NCBI RefSeq assembly: GCF_900116555.1
Contig: NZ_FPAT01000005.1
Location: 186,001 to 250,000, forward strand
From: Actinopolyspora lacussalsi subsp. righensis
GTDB lineage: Bacteria > Actinomycetota > Actinomycetes > Mycobacteriales > Pseudonocardiaceae
Direction of reading: 5' to 3'
DNA: 64,000 bases
The position numbers and the translations under genes were made by a program. Of the stretch, positions 50,833-59,245 are shown one piece after another. The notes under the pieces are model-generated. The model was not told where the DNA came from and did no database searches. It saw only the letters and a program-made list of their open reading frames with translations. The stretch's first letter is position 1; every line of letters starts with the position of its first letter.

Positions 50833-51474
50833 CTACCACCGGATGACGTCGTCACCGGCCCAGGCGCGCAGCAGCGACTCGTCGTGGCTGATGGCCAGCA
50901 CACCGGTTCCCTCCTCGGCCACCCGTCCGGTCACGACGCGGACGAGCGCGGCCGTGGTGGAGGCGTCCAGCATCCCGGTCATCTCGTCGCAGATCAGGTA
51001 ACGAGGACGCGGGGCCATCGCACGTGCCAGGCAGGCACGCTGCAGCTGGCCGTCGCTGACCTCGTGCGGCATCCTGCCGAGCAGCTCCGCGTCGAGACCG
51101 GTCGTCTCGGCGAGCTCGTCCACGCGGGCTCGGGGTTGCCGCGCACCACGGACGCGCAGTGGCTCCGAGACGATTTCGCGCAGCGTCATACGCGGGTCCA
51201 CGGCGGGGCGGGGCTGCTGGAAAACGATCCCCACCGAGGTGCGCGACTCCCGGGGAACCGAGTAGCGCGCGCCCCGGATCTCGCGGCCGTCCAGCTCGAC
51301 AGTGCCCGACCACGGACGCTGCAGCAGTGCCAGCACTCTGGCCAGCGTGGATTTGCCGCAACCGCTCGGTCCGGCGAGACCGCGAACCGCCCCCCTGGGA
51401 ACGGTCACGTCCACTCCGTCGAGGACGGCACGGCCGCGGGCGTAGCCCGCGACCACTCCCCTGGCGCTCAGCAC
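50833..51474 (-). CDS. ABC importer ATPase (OppF/NikE type)
   Basis: About 213 residues if started at the GTG at 51474, which overlaps the preceding ATPase stop by seven bases. Walker A is GPSGCGKSTLARVLALL and Walker B LICDEMTGMLDAST; the H-loop is AISHDESLL. The signature reads VSDGQLQRACLARAM instead of LSGGQ, a notable deviation. The C-terminal extension of full OppF/DppF is missing. It is the last gene of the peptide/nickel importer operon. Confidence 0.82.
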   Translation of the reverse strand: MLSARGVVAGYARGRAVLDGVDVTVPRGAVRGLAGPSGCGKSTLARVLALLQRPWSGTVELDGREIRGARYSVPRESRTSVGIVFQQPRPAVDPRMTLREIVSEPLRVRGARQPRARVDELAETTGLDAELLGRMPHEVSDGQLQRACLARAMAPRPRYLICDEMTGMLDASTTAALVRVVTGRVAEEGTGVLAISHDESLLRAWAGDDVIRW

Positions 51475-52445
51475 GGCGGATGCGCCGCGACGGACCTGCG
51501 CCCGTGCTCGGCGAGCCGCGGCTCGCCATTGCACGGCGCCACCCCGGGTGTTTCGGGGCAACGCAGGCAGAACACGCAGCCCCACTCGCGTTCGAGCTCG
51601 GCCAACTCGGTCAGGGCGGGCGGATGCCCGGGGACGGGCTGAAACCCCCCTTCCGGCAGCGCCGCCAGCAGCCGTTTCGTGTAGGGGTGCCAGGGCTCCC
51701 CGAACACCTCGGTCGCGGGCCCGCTCTCCACCACCCGGCTGGCGTACATCACCGCCACGTGGGTGGCCACCCGCGCGGCGGCGTCCAGATCATGGGTGAT
51801 CAACAACACTCCTCTTTCGCGATCGGCGAGTTCGCCGAGCAGGTCCATGACACGCTCGACCAACGGTCGGTCCAGTCCCGTGGTGGGCTCGTCCGCGATG
51901 ACAACCGGAGGTTCGGCCACCAGCGCCGAGGCCACCGCGACACGTTGCGCCATGCCCCCGGACAGCTCGTGCGGATAGTGATCGAGCTCGTCCGGATCCA
52001 ACCCGACCCGTCGGGCCAGCGCTTCCACCTCGGCACGGTCGGCACGGCCGCGCAGCTCACGGAACGCCTCGGACAGTTGGGCACGTGCGGTACGCACCGG
52101 AGTGAGGTGGGTCGCGGCGGACTGGGGAACGAGACCGACTCGCCTTCCCCTGACCTCGCGCGCGAGCACGCTCTCGGGCGCCGCGAGCAACTCGACGTCC
52201 TCGTCCGTTCCGGAACTCAGCAGGGCACGACCACGCGACCACGCGTTGGCGGGCAGCAGTCCGAGCAGCGCGGAGGCGAGCACGGACTTCCCGCAGCCGG
52301 ACTCGCCCACCAGCGCCAGTACCTGGCCGGGAAACAGTCGCAGCCTGGCGTCGGTGACGGCGTGCACGGTCTCGGAACCACGGCTCCGCCCCAGTTCGAA
52401 ACGCACCGACATGTCGTCCAACCAGAGCAGTGGCGACTGCTGCAC
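51468..52445 (-). CDS. ABC importer ATPase (OppD/NikD type)
   Basis: 325 residues. Walker A GESGCGKSVLASALLGL, signature HELSGGMAQRVAVASALVAE, Walker B VVIADEPTTGLDRP and H-loop LLITHDLDAAARVA. The C-terminus has the oligopeptide-type extension with the cysteine cluster CVFCLRC, PGVAPC and a final Cys, as in OppD proteins with an iron-sulfur or zinc site. It starts 36 bases after the permease gene. Pairs with the shorter second ATPase. Confidence 0.88.
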   Translation of the reverse strand: MQQSPLLWLDDMSVRFELGRSRGSETVHAVTDARLRLFPGQVLALVGESGCGKSVLASALLGLLPANAWSRGRALLSSGTDEDVELLAAPESVLAREVRGRRVGLVPQSAATHLTPVRTARAQLSEAFRELRGRADRAEVEALARRVGLDPDELDHYPHELSGGMAQRVAVASALVAEPPVVIADEPTTGLDRPLVERVMDLLGELADRERGVLLITHDLDAAARVATHVAVMYASRVVESGPATEVFGEPWHPYTKRLLAALPEGGFQPVPGHPPALTELAELEREWGCVFCLRCPETPGVAPCNGEPRLAEHGRRSVAAHPPC

Positions 52446-52481
52446 CGATGATCACTCCATCCGGCTCGGTTCGCGGGGCGT

Positions 52482-53405
52482 TCACAGCGTCAGCTCGGAA
52501 CGCCGAGTGGGAATCGTCCGGTCCCGCCAGGCGGCGGCGATCCCGGACACCGACAGCGTGGTGGCCACGAGCAGCCCGGCCGGGAACGCCACGATCCACC
52601 AGGCACCGAGCAGGACCCCCTCCCTGCCGTCGGAGAGGATGTTGCCGATGCTGGCCAGATGCGGGGGCAGTCCCAGCCCGAGGAAGCTCAGCGCGGTCTC
52701 GTGGAACACCGCGTGCGGCACGAGCAGCACCGCGGACAGTGCCGCTTGGGGCACGATCGCGGGCAGCAGGTGATTGCGCAGCACCCACCACCGACCGGCA
52801 CCGGCCGAGACGGCCGCGTCCACGTAGGGCCGGTTGCGCAGCCCGAGCACTTCGGAACGCACCACACGCGCGACGGTGGCCCAGTGGGTCAGGCCGATGG
52901 ACAGTACCACCGCCAGCACCGTTCCCTGGTAGAGCGCGACGATCACGATGCCCAGCAGCAGGTGCGGTACGGCGTTGACCGCGTCCACCACCCGCATCAA
53001 CAGGCGATCCACCCATCCCCCCGACGCGCCGGAGAGCGCACCCACCGCGGTACCGAGCACTGTGGACACCACTGTGCTGACCGCCGCCACGAGCAGTGAC
53101 ACCCGCAGTCCCGCCAGCGAGCGCACGAACAGATCGCGTCCCGAGGTGTCCGTGCCGAACGGATGCGCCGGACTCGGCGGAAGCCGTATGGCCTGGTAGT
53201 CCACGGTGCCGGGTGCCGCGGACAGGGCGGGAACCGACAACGCGGCCAGTATGAGCGCGCCCAGCGCGGTCACCGCCGTCACGAGGCGCAGCCGTGCCCG
53301 CACGGCTCCGGCCGCACCTCGCACGGTCCCGGCACGAGCACGAGTGGCGCTCCGCCAGGGGCGGGGTCGACCGGCGGTGGCGCTGTCGGATTCGAGCTCA
53401 ACCAT
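52482..53405 (-). CDS. ABC importer permease (DppC/NikC type)
   Basis: 307 residues with about six membrane segments after a basic N-terminal arm. The DppC features FGTDTSGRDLFVRSLAGLRV and the EAA-type loop VDAAVSAGAGRWWVLRNHLL are visible, and ETALSFLGLGLPPHLASIGN near the C-terminus is diagnostic. Its start overlaps the stop of the partner permease by eight bases. Confidence 0.9.
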   Translation of the reverse strand: MVELESDSATAGRPRPWRSATRARAGTVRGAAGAVRARLRLVTAVTALGALILAALSVPALSAAPGTVDYQAIRLPPSPAHPFGTDTSGRDLFVRSLAGLRVSLLVAAVSTVVSTVLGTAVGALSGASGGWVDRLLMRVVDAVNAVPHLLLGIVIVALYQGTVLAVVLSIGLTHWATVARVVRSEVLGLRNRPYVDAAVSAGAGRWWVLRNHLLPAIVPQAALSAVLLVPHAVFHETALSFLGLGLPPHLASIGNILSDGREGVLLGAWWIVAFPAGLLVATTLSVSGIAAAWRDRTIPTRRSELTL

Positions 53406-54408
53406 CAGCGGAGACTCTCGGATCGAGTAGTACGGCTGCCACGTCGGCCAGGAGGGAACCGAGCAGCACGGCGGCCGTGGCGAGCAGGGTCAGGATCGCC
53501 AGCAGCGGATAGTCCGCCGCTCTCGCCGCGGTGACGACGGCGGAGGCCACTCCCGGCCAGGAGAAGACCTCCTCCACCAGCACAGCGCCGGTCACGAGTT
53601 CGGGGATCCGGGCGCCGATCAGCGTCACGAACGGCAACAGCGCGGTGGGCAGGGCGTGCCGCGCGACCACCACGCGTTCGCGGACTCCCCTGGCTCGGGC
53701 ACCGGTGACGTGATCCTCGGTGAACGCTGTCAGCAGCGACTGTCGTACGTGCAGTACGAGCCAGGGGCTCTGCGAGATCCCCAGTACCGCGGCGGGCAGC
53801 ACCAGGTGCTCGATCACCTGCGCTGGGCCGAGTGAACTGCCCGCGTCGGTGAGGCCGGCGACCGGCAACCATCCGAGGCCGAGCGAGAACAGCGCGATGG
53901 CCAACAACGCCACCACGAAGGGCGGAATCCCCTCCAGGGCGTGGCCGACAGCCGTGATCAGCCGGTCCGTCCAACCACCCTGCCGCCAAGCGGCCACGGT
54001 GCCGATCACCAGCGAGAACACCACGGCGAGGACCAGGCCGCAGCACGCGAGCAGCAGCGTCCACGGCAGACGCCTCGCCAGCACGTCCGCGACCGGTGCG
54101 CGCATCGAGCGGGACATGCCGAGGTCACCGGACAGGATTCCGCTCAACCAGTCCCAGAACCGCGCGAGCACCGGGCGGTCGAGGTCGAGCTGTTCTCGTA
54201 CGCTGGCCACGTCCGCGGCCGAGGCGTCGAAGATCCGCACCCCGTAGTACTGGTGGATCGGGTCGAACGGTGAGGCCGCGGCGAGCAGGAACACCGCCAG
54301 CGAGACGAGCAGCAGTACCGGCACGGCGAGCACGACCCGGCGGACGACGAGTCCGGCCACCGCACCCGCACGGCTTCGACGGCGCACCGTCCACACACGT
54401 GAGTTCAC
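53398..54408 (-). CDS. ABC importer permease (DppB/NikB type)
   Basis: About 336 residues. VRRVVLAVPVLLLVSLAVFL forms the first membrane segment, followed by a periplasmic loop and the SGDLGMSRSMRAPVADVLAR region; the coupling loop includes TEDHVTGARARGVRERVVVA. The chosen GTG at 54408 overlaps the binding-protein stop (GTGA); an ATG at 54423 is an alternative. It forms the pore with the DppC-type partner. Confidence 0.9.
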   Translation of the reverse strand: MNSRVWTVRRRSRAGAVAGLVVRRVVLAVPVLLLVSLAVFLLAAASPFDPIHQYYGVRIFDASAADVASVREQLDLDRPVLARFWDWLSGILSGDLGMSRSMRAPVADVLARRLPWTLLLACCGLVLAVVFSLVIGTVAAWRQGGWTDRLITAVGHALEGIPPFVVALLAIALFSLGLGWLPVAGLTDAGSSLGPAQVIEHLVLPAAVLGISQSPWLVLHVRQSLLTAFTEDHVTGARARGVRERVVVARHALPTALLPFVTLIGARIPELVTGAVLVEEVFSWPGVASAVVTAARAADYPLLAILTLLATAAVLLGSLLADVAAVLLDPRVSADG

Positions 54409-55991
54409 TCTTTCGGGGTCCATTTCTCGACGTTCCACCACGGGCCCCAGGTAGTGCCGTGCGTGTGCGGTTCCACGACGGGTTCGTATCCGTCCCACAT
54501 CCCGGTACGCACGACGTAGCTGTGCTGGATGAACGCCAGGTAGACCAGGCCGGGATCAGCGACGTAGGCACGCTGCGCCGCTTTGTAGTGCCGAGCACGC
54601 TCGGCCGGTTCGACGGTGCGCCTACCGGCGTCCAGCGCCGAGTCCACCCGCTCGTTGCGGTACTTGGCCGGGTTCCGGTACGTACCGGTACCGATCATCG
54701 AGGAGTGCAGCCCGGAGTACATCTGCAGGTCCGGATCCAGCGGACTGCCGCCGCCGAGCACTATCGCGTCGGTACCGATTCGTTCGGCGGCTTCGGAGCG
54801 GTCCACTCCGGCCAGTTCGACCCGCACTCCCACCTTCCCGGCATCGGAGGCGAACGCCTGGGCGAACTTCTTGCGAAGGGTGTCATCGGCGAAGTACATC
54901 ACGGTGAAGTTCGCCCGCGTGCCCTCCTTGGTACGAATCCCGTCCGAACCGGCACGCCAGCCCGCCTCGTCCAGGAGCTGGCGAGCGCGACGCTGGTCGA
55001 ACTCCAACTTCGCCTCGGGCTCGTGGAACCGCCCCATGGACTCCGGGATGGGGGTGTAAGCGGGTTCGCCGTGCCCGCCGAGCAGGCTGTCCACCATCTC
55101 GGAGCGGTTCGCCGCCAGGTTGAGCGCCATCCGCACGGCCGGGTCACCCGTGACGGGTTGGTCGGCGGGCAGCGTGATGGCCCGGTAGTCGGCGGTGTCG
55201 TGGTGCACGGTGCGGTAGGAGCCGCTGCCCACCCGCTCGGCCAGCAGTGGGGGCAGTACGGTGCCGTCGAACTCTCCTGCCTGCACGCGCTGCGCCCTGG
55301 TGTTGTCGTCGGTGGCGAAAACGACGGTGATCTCGGAGATCCGCGGCGTACCGCCCCAGTAGTTCTCGTGGGCGCGCCAGACCATTCGCTCGCCGCGCCG
55401 CCACTCGGCGAGCCGGTAGGGACCGGTGCCGACCGGCTGCGTATTGATCGGGGACTCACCCTGTGGCACGGCTTCGGCCAGCGTCGACTCGGGCAGGATC
55501 CCCATGACCATACGGGCGGGCCAGGGCGCGTAGGGGATGTTGAGCCGGAACCGCACGGTGTGCTCGTCCACGGCTTCGACTTCCTCGAGCATGGACAGCC
55601 CGGAACTGATCGTGGCCGCGTAAGCTGGATCGACGGCGGCACGGTAGGTGGCCACCACGTCGCGCGCACGGAAAGGGCTGCCGTCGTGGAACCTCACGTC
55701 GCGGCGCAGCCGCACGGTCCAGGTGCGTGCGCCGTCCGTGGGGGTGGGCTGTTCCGCCGCCAGCGCCGGGTGCAGTCGCCCGTTGCCGTCGAAGGCGAGC
55801 AGACCGTCGTAGAACTTGGCCGCCCCGGAGCGCGCGTAGCCCAGCAGTGGGTTGAGACTGCTCGGTTCGTACCCGTCGGCCAGCAGCATGGTTCGGGGAT
55901 CGCCGCCGCTTCGCTCGGGCGCCGCGCAGGCGGTACCCGCCACGGCGAAGGCGGCCAAGGAGGAAGAGATCAGTGTACGCCGGTTCAGCAC
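54405..55991 (-). CDS. Peptide/nickel-type ABC substrate-binding lipoprotein (SBP family 5)
   Basis: 528 residues. The signal MLNRRTLISSSLAAFAVAGT ends at a lipobox cysteine (GTAC) and contains a twin-Arg pair, so Tat export is possible. Family 5 features: DGYEPSSLNPLLGYARSGAA, FHDGSPFRARDVVATYRAAV, TGPYRLAEWRRGERM and AVRMALNLAANRSEMV. It is first in a five-gene importer operon (SBP, two permeases, two ATPases), all nearly overlapping. Nickel, dipeptide or other substrates cannot be distinguished. Confidence 0.9.
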   Translation of the reverse strand: MLNRRTLISSSLAAFAVAGTACAAPERSGGDPRTMLLADGYEPSSLNPLLGYARSGAAKFYDGLLAFDGNGRLHPALAAEQPTPTDGARTWTVRLRRDVRFHDGSPFRARDVVATYRAAVDPAYAATISSGLSMLEEVEAVDEHTVRFRLNIPYAPWPARMVMGILPESTLAEAVPQGESPINTQPVGTGPYRLAEWRRGERMVWRAHENYWGGTPRISEITVVFATDDNTRAQRVQAGEFDGTVLPPLLAERVGSGSYRTVHHDTADYRAITLPADQPVTGDPAVRMALNLAANRSEMVDSLLGGHGEPAYTPIPESMGRFHEPEAKLEFDQRRARQLLDEAGWRAGSDGIRTKEGTRANFTVMYFADDTLRKKFAQAFASDAGKVGVRVELAGVDRSEAAERIGTDAIVLGGGSPLDPDLQMYSGLHSSMIGTGTYRNPAKYRNERVDSALDAGRRTVEPAERARHYKAAQRAYVADPGLVYLAFIQHSYVVRTGMWDGYEPVVEPHTHGTTWGPWWNVEKWTPKE

Positions 55992-56125
55992 GGGGCAACC
56001 CTAGAAACTGCTGCAACAGGATGGCAACAGGATGAGACGTTGCCTACCTCGGCGCGCGCTCGTCGACGGCGGTGAGCGCATGGGAGAATGTCGAGTGTAG
56101 CCCGGCCACGACAGGAGGAGTCCAA

Positions 56126-56917
56126 GTGCGCGTCGCGCTGTGCCAGATCGCGTCCACACCGGACCCGGACGCCAACCTGGAGCTCGTGGCGGGAGGAGTG
56201 CGTCGTGCCGCCGAGGCCGGTGCGGAACTCGCGATCTTCCCGGAAGCCACCATGGCCTGCTTCGGGGTTCCGCTGGCACCGCTGGCCGAATCGCTGGACG
56301 GCCCATGGGCAGGCGAGGTCGGCAGGCTCGCGGGGGACGCGGGCATCACGGTGGCCGCGGGGATGTTCACCCCCACCGAGGACGGCCGCGTGACCAACAC
56401 GCTGCTGGTGACCGGGCCGGGCACGCGGGCACGCTACGACAAGATCCACCTCTACGACGCGTTCGGCTTCACCGAGTCGCGCAACGTGGCCGAGGGAGAG
56501 CAACCGCTGACGGCGCGACTGCCCAGCGCCACCGTGGGGTTCACGACCTGCTACGACATTCGTTTCCCCGGTCTGTTCACCACACTGGCGGAACGCGGCG
56601 CCACCGTGACGGTCACGGCAGCTTCCTGGGGCGCGGGAACGGGCAAGCGCGAGCAGTGGGAACTGCTGGCGCGGGCCAGGGCGCTGGACTCCACCTCCTG
56701 GGTACTGGCCTGCGGACAGGCCGATCCACGCAGCATCGGCCGCGAACCGGCGGCCAAGGCCCCCACCGGTATCGGCTACAGCACCGTGGTCACCCCCTAC
56801 GGGGTGATACACGACCAGCTCGAGGCCGAACCCGACGTGCTGATCACCGATATCGCTCCGGAACGCGCCGAACAGGCGCGGGAGGAGATTCCGGTACTGG
56901 CCAACCGGAAGTTCTGA
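56126..56917 (+). CDS. Carbon-nitrogen hydrolase (nitrilase superfamily)
   Basis: 263 residues. The catalytic triad is visible: Glu in LAIFPEATMACFG, Lys in RARYDKIHLYDAFGFTES and Cys in GFTTCYDIRFPGLFTTLAER. The sequence around the lysine and the overall length match the Nit1/omega-amidase or deaminated-glutathione amidase group. The GTG at 56126 has AGGAGGAG five bases upstream; codons further upstream are rejected. Divergent from the ABC importer. Confidence 0.92.
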   Translation: MRVALCQIASTPDPDANLELVAGGVRRAAEAGAELAIFPEATMACFGVPLAPLAESLDGPWAGEVGRLAGDAGITVAAGMFTPTEDGRVTNTLLVTGPGTRARYDKIHLYDAFGFTESRNVAEGEQPLTARLPSATVGFTTCYDIRFPGLFTTLAERGATVTVTAASWGAGTGKREQWELLARARALDSTSWVLACGQADPRSIGREPAAKAPTGIGYSTVVTPYGVIHDQLEAEPDVLITDIAPERAEQAREEIPVLANRKF

Positions 56918-57091
56918 TCACCGGGGCGGGGTCCTCTCGCGGCGGGGATCCGGTACTGGAACTCCGGCGCCGGTGCCTCCCTACTCCGGATGTGTGCGTT
57001 CGCGACGGTTCGTCCCGCGTTCGATGTGCGGTGTCGCCCCTCGGCGGAGAATCGGGGACGCTGTGTTTCCCCGTTCGAACAGGAGTCACCT

Positions 57092-57439
57092 ATGTCCATC
57101 CGCCGCGCGATGCCCGACATCCGGTCGGAAGCCATGGCGGAGAGTCGGGAATTCTACGGCCTGATGGGATTCGAGGAGGTGATGAACCTCGGTTGGGTGA
57201 TGACGCTGGCCTCGCCCAGCAATCCCACGGCCCAGGTGACCTTCATGACCCACGACGAGACCGCCACGGTCGTGCCGGACATGAGTGTCGAGGTCGACGA
57301 TGTCGACGCCGTCCACGCGCGGATGGTGGACAACGGTGCGGAGATCGTGCACCCACTGCGGGACGAGGACTGGGGAGTACGCCGCTTCTTCGTTCGCGAC
57401 CCCAACGGCAGGGTGGTCAACGTGGTCAGCCACGAGTAA
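57092..57439 (+). CDS. VOC (glyoxalase/bleomycin-resistance fold) protein
   Basis: 115 residues with the paired beta-alpha-beta-beta-beta modules of the VOC fold: ESREFYGLMGFEEVMNLGWV in the first half and VDDVDAVHARMVDNGAEIVH with RRFFVRDPNGRVVNVVSHE in the second. AGGAG lies six bases before the ATG. Metal-ligand positions are not complete enough to name an enzyme activity. It ends at a strong hairpin terminator that marks the left edge of the accessory region. Confidence 0.88.
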   Translation: MSIRRAMPDIRSEAMAESREFYGLMGFEEVMNLGWVMTLASPSNPTAQVTFMTHDETATVVPDMSVEVDDVDAVHARMVDNGAEIVHPLRDEDWGVRRFFVRDPNGRVVNVVSHE

Positions 57440-57479
57440 GGGCGGGTATCACCGTCGTCGCGGGCCACAGGAGCCAAAA

Positions 57480-57526
57480 CAGCGCCCCCGGTCCACCTTC
57501 ACCATGAAGTGTCCCCGGGAGCGCTG
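57480..57526. terminator. Bidirectional hairpin between VOC and DUF397 genes
   Basis: CAGCGCCCCCGG (57480-57491) pairs with CCGGGAGCGCTG (57515-57526) with one mismatch and a loop of 23 bases. It lies between convergent genes. Confidence 0.65.
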
Positions 57527-57542
57527 GACCGTTCGCTGGGAT

Positions 57543-57725
57543 TCACTCGAACCGATCGGCCTTCACCGCGTCGATGAACGCGGCCCACTGGGAAACGGTA
57601 GTGATGAAGTACCCGGCCGAGCGATCTTTGGTGTCACGGACAGCCGCTCCGTGGTCGGTCGCACCGACCTCGACGCAGGCGTTGCCTTGACCGCTGTAGC
57701 TACTCGTGCGCCAAGCGTGAACCAT
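57543..57725 (-). CDS. DUF397 protein
   Basis: 60 residues beginning MVHAWRTSSYSGQGNACVEV, with GAAVRDTKDR and a C-terminal W-x-x-F (QWAAFIDAVK). This is the DUF397 signature (W-x-x-S-S-x-S, N-x-C-V-E-V, V-R-D-S/T-K). AAAGGAG precedes the ATG. It lies four bases after the XRE gene stop. DUF397 proteins nearly always accompany XRE/DUF5753 regulators in actinobacteria and probably act with them, as in the Streptomyces BldB/WhiJ-type systems. Confidence 0.92.
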   Translation of the reverse strand: MVHAWRTSSYSGQGNACVEVGATDHGAAVRDTKDRSAGYFITTVSQWAAFIDAVKADRFE

Positions 57726-57729
57726 ATGG

Positions 57730-58581
57730 TCACTCCTTTGAACTAATGTGTTCGCGTGCAATGTTACGAAGTTGCTTGGACGACGATGCGAGCGGGAGCG
57801 CTTGAGATTCCAGGGCACTGTATAGTCGGGATAGCTCTGATACATCCCTGGGGTCGTCGATGATGTGACCTCCGAGAGGTGTATCGCTGAACGCCACGTC
57901 ACTGTGACTCGGATCGGAACTGCGCAACACCATGATAGGACCATGCATCCCTACATGGGCACCGTTTTTATAAGGCAAAATTCGCAGCTTAACCGAAGCC
58001 CTTTTACTTACTTCTTCCAAGTATTCTAGCTGCCTGGCCATTATATCGCATGAGCCTACTATTCTATATAGAGCCTCCTCCGCAATGACAGCGTGAAGCG
58101 TGAGTCCTCCACCACTTTCCAAGCGTTTTTGACGTTGGATACGAGCCTCAACCCATCCCTGTAGCTCATCATCTGACAACTCCAATCTACCGGCTTCGTG
58201 CACAGCCTTCGCATACTCTTCCGTTTGAAGAAGACCGGGAACAACACCTAGCTCGAAATGAAATATTTCCGCGGCTTCGTACTCAAAACCGAGGAATGGA
58301 TTGATGTAATCTGGTAGTTTATAGCTTTGCCACCACCCCCTCTTGTGACTATCTCGTCGGAGCTGACGTAGCTGGTCCTGCATCTCCTCCGACGTATCAT
58401 AAAGACGGAAGAGACCTTCCAGGTCTTGAGCGCTGATACGAGAGTAACCACTTTCCCAATGACCTACTGTTGCACGGCTTCTCTCTAGGCGAGCCGCCAC
58501 GCCATCGAGCGAGAGTCCTACCGCGTTACGTATCTCTCGAAGCTTCCTACCGAGCTGGATCTGTCGTGCTCCGCTGGACAT
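57730..58581 (-). CDS. XRE-family regulator with DUF5753
   Basis: 283 residues. The N-terminal helix-turn-helix (about residues 10-65) reads QLGRKLREIRNAVGLSLDGV, AARLERSRATVGHWESGYSR and ISAQDLEGLFRLY; the rest is the DUF5753 ligand-like domain (FEYEAAEIFHFELGVVPGLL, LLQTEEYAKAVHEAGRL). The ATG at 58581 has GGGAGG eight bases upstream. The gene is clearly less GC-rich than its surroundings (codons such as AAA, ATA, TTA-rich stretches around 57960-58080), a sign of recent transfer. It forms a pair with DUF397. Confidence 0.92.
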   Translation of the reverse strand: MSSGARQIQLGRKLREIRNAVGLSLDGVAARLERSRATVGHWESGYSRISAQDLEGLFRLYDTSEEMQDQLRQLRRDSHKRGWWQSYKLPDYINPFLGFEYEAAEIFHFELGVVPGLLQTEEYAKAVHEAGRLELSDDELQGWVEARIQRQKRLESGGGLTLHAVIAEEALYRIVGSCDIMARQLEYLEEVSKRASVKLRILPYKNGAHVGMHGPIMVLRSSDPSHSDVAFSDTPLGGHIIDDPRDVSELSRLYSALESQALPLASSSKQLRNIAREHISSKE

Positions 58582-58707
58582 GTACGCATCCTCCCACTTC
58601 ACCCGGTTGGATGATCGTCATGCGTTGCTCCTTGATACGTTCAAAGTTAGAGTCTCATCATCAACAGGCAGTGACTACACGCTAACAGTGAGACCCAAGG
58701 AGCACGT

Positions 58708-58974
58708 ATGGCTCGTTTGAACCAACGCCCGCTGCCGTTCCGGCACGGAGTGCGTTGCTCCCACAGCCATCGGTTGAGACCGGACGAGCTGTCGCACGTA
58801 ACCGAGCACGCGATCCCGGTGGAGCCCGCGACAAGCGCGGTGTATTCCTCCGGCTACACGCTCTGCCGGAGACGACATCGGGTCCCGGAGAGAGGCGACA
58901 CCACGCGGCGAGTTACGCGAGGCCGGAACCGCCAGCGTCCACAGGAGATCCGCGGCCTCCCGGATGGACGGTGA
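58708..58974 (+). CDS. Hypothetical basic protein, 88 aa, first of an overlapping ORF chain
   Basis: AAGGAG lies five bases before the ATG. The product begins MARLNQRPLPFRHGVRCSHS and continues through EHAIPVEPATSAVYSSGYT to an Arg-rich tail. Three small ORFs follow with overlaps, so the four are probably translated together. The gene is divergent from the XRE-DUF397 pair, 126 bases from the XRE start. The Cys/His-containing N-terminal part could bind a metal, but no family is recognised. The Arg-rich tail after SGYTLC looks unlike the first part, and a frameshift there cannot be excluded. Confidence 0.6.
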   Translation: MARLNQRPLPFRHGVRCSHSHRLRPDELSHVTEHAIPVEPATSAVYSSGYTLCRRRHRVPERGDTTRRVTRGRNRQRPQEIRGLPDGR

Positions 58975-59066
58975 GTTCGGTGTTTCCAGTCCCGAAAGTC
59001 ATCGCCGCGTGCGTGACGGCGATCCGGCTCGTGGTGGACATCGCCGCCGATGTCCGTGAAAGGTAA
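58971..59066 (+). CDS. Micro-ORF, 31 aa
   Basis: GTG at 58971 overlaps the preceding stop (GTGA) and ends with TAA at 59064-59066. The product, VSSVFPVPKVIAACVTAIRL then VVDIAADVRER, has one amphipathic/hydrophobic helix. The coupling to the ORFs on both sides is the main argument that it is translated. Confidence 0.4.
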   Translation: MSSVFPVPKVIAACVTAIRLVVDIAADVRER

Positions 59067-59068
59067 TC

Positions 59069-59245
59069 GTGTACGCGGAACTGACACTCGCGTTGGCGGC
59101 TCTGGTGGCCGCGCTGCCGTGGGCGGTGGTGCTCTACGAGCTGCCGCCACTGGAGAAGAGACGAGCCCGAAATCGGGCGAGACGAACTACTCGGCGGATG
59201 TGGGAGAGATACCCGGAATCTCGCCCGAAAGGGGACGGGCTGTGA
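59069..59245 (+). CDS. Small membrane-anchored protein, 58 aa
   Basis: GTG at 59069 has AAAGG five bases upstream and starts two bases after the previous stop. The product has a hydrophobic N-terminal helix (MYAELTLALAALVAALPWAV) and a strongly basic tail (KRRARNRARRTTRRMWERYP). It would be a single-span protein with a cytoplasmic basic tail. It ends overlapping the next gene by four bases. No family recognised. Confidence 0.55.
   Translation: MYAELTLALAALVAALPWAVVLYELPPLEKRRARNRARRTTRRMWERYPESRPKGDGL

Noticed and set aside
54096-56075. Open frame of about 660 codons on the plus strand
   Set aside because: Antisense to the permease and substrate-binding protein genes; no domain resemblance.
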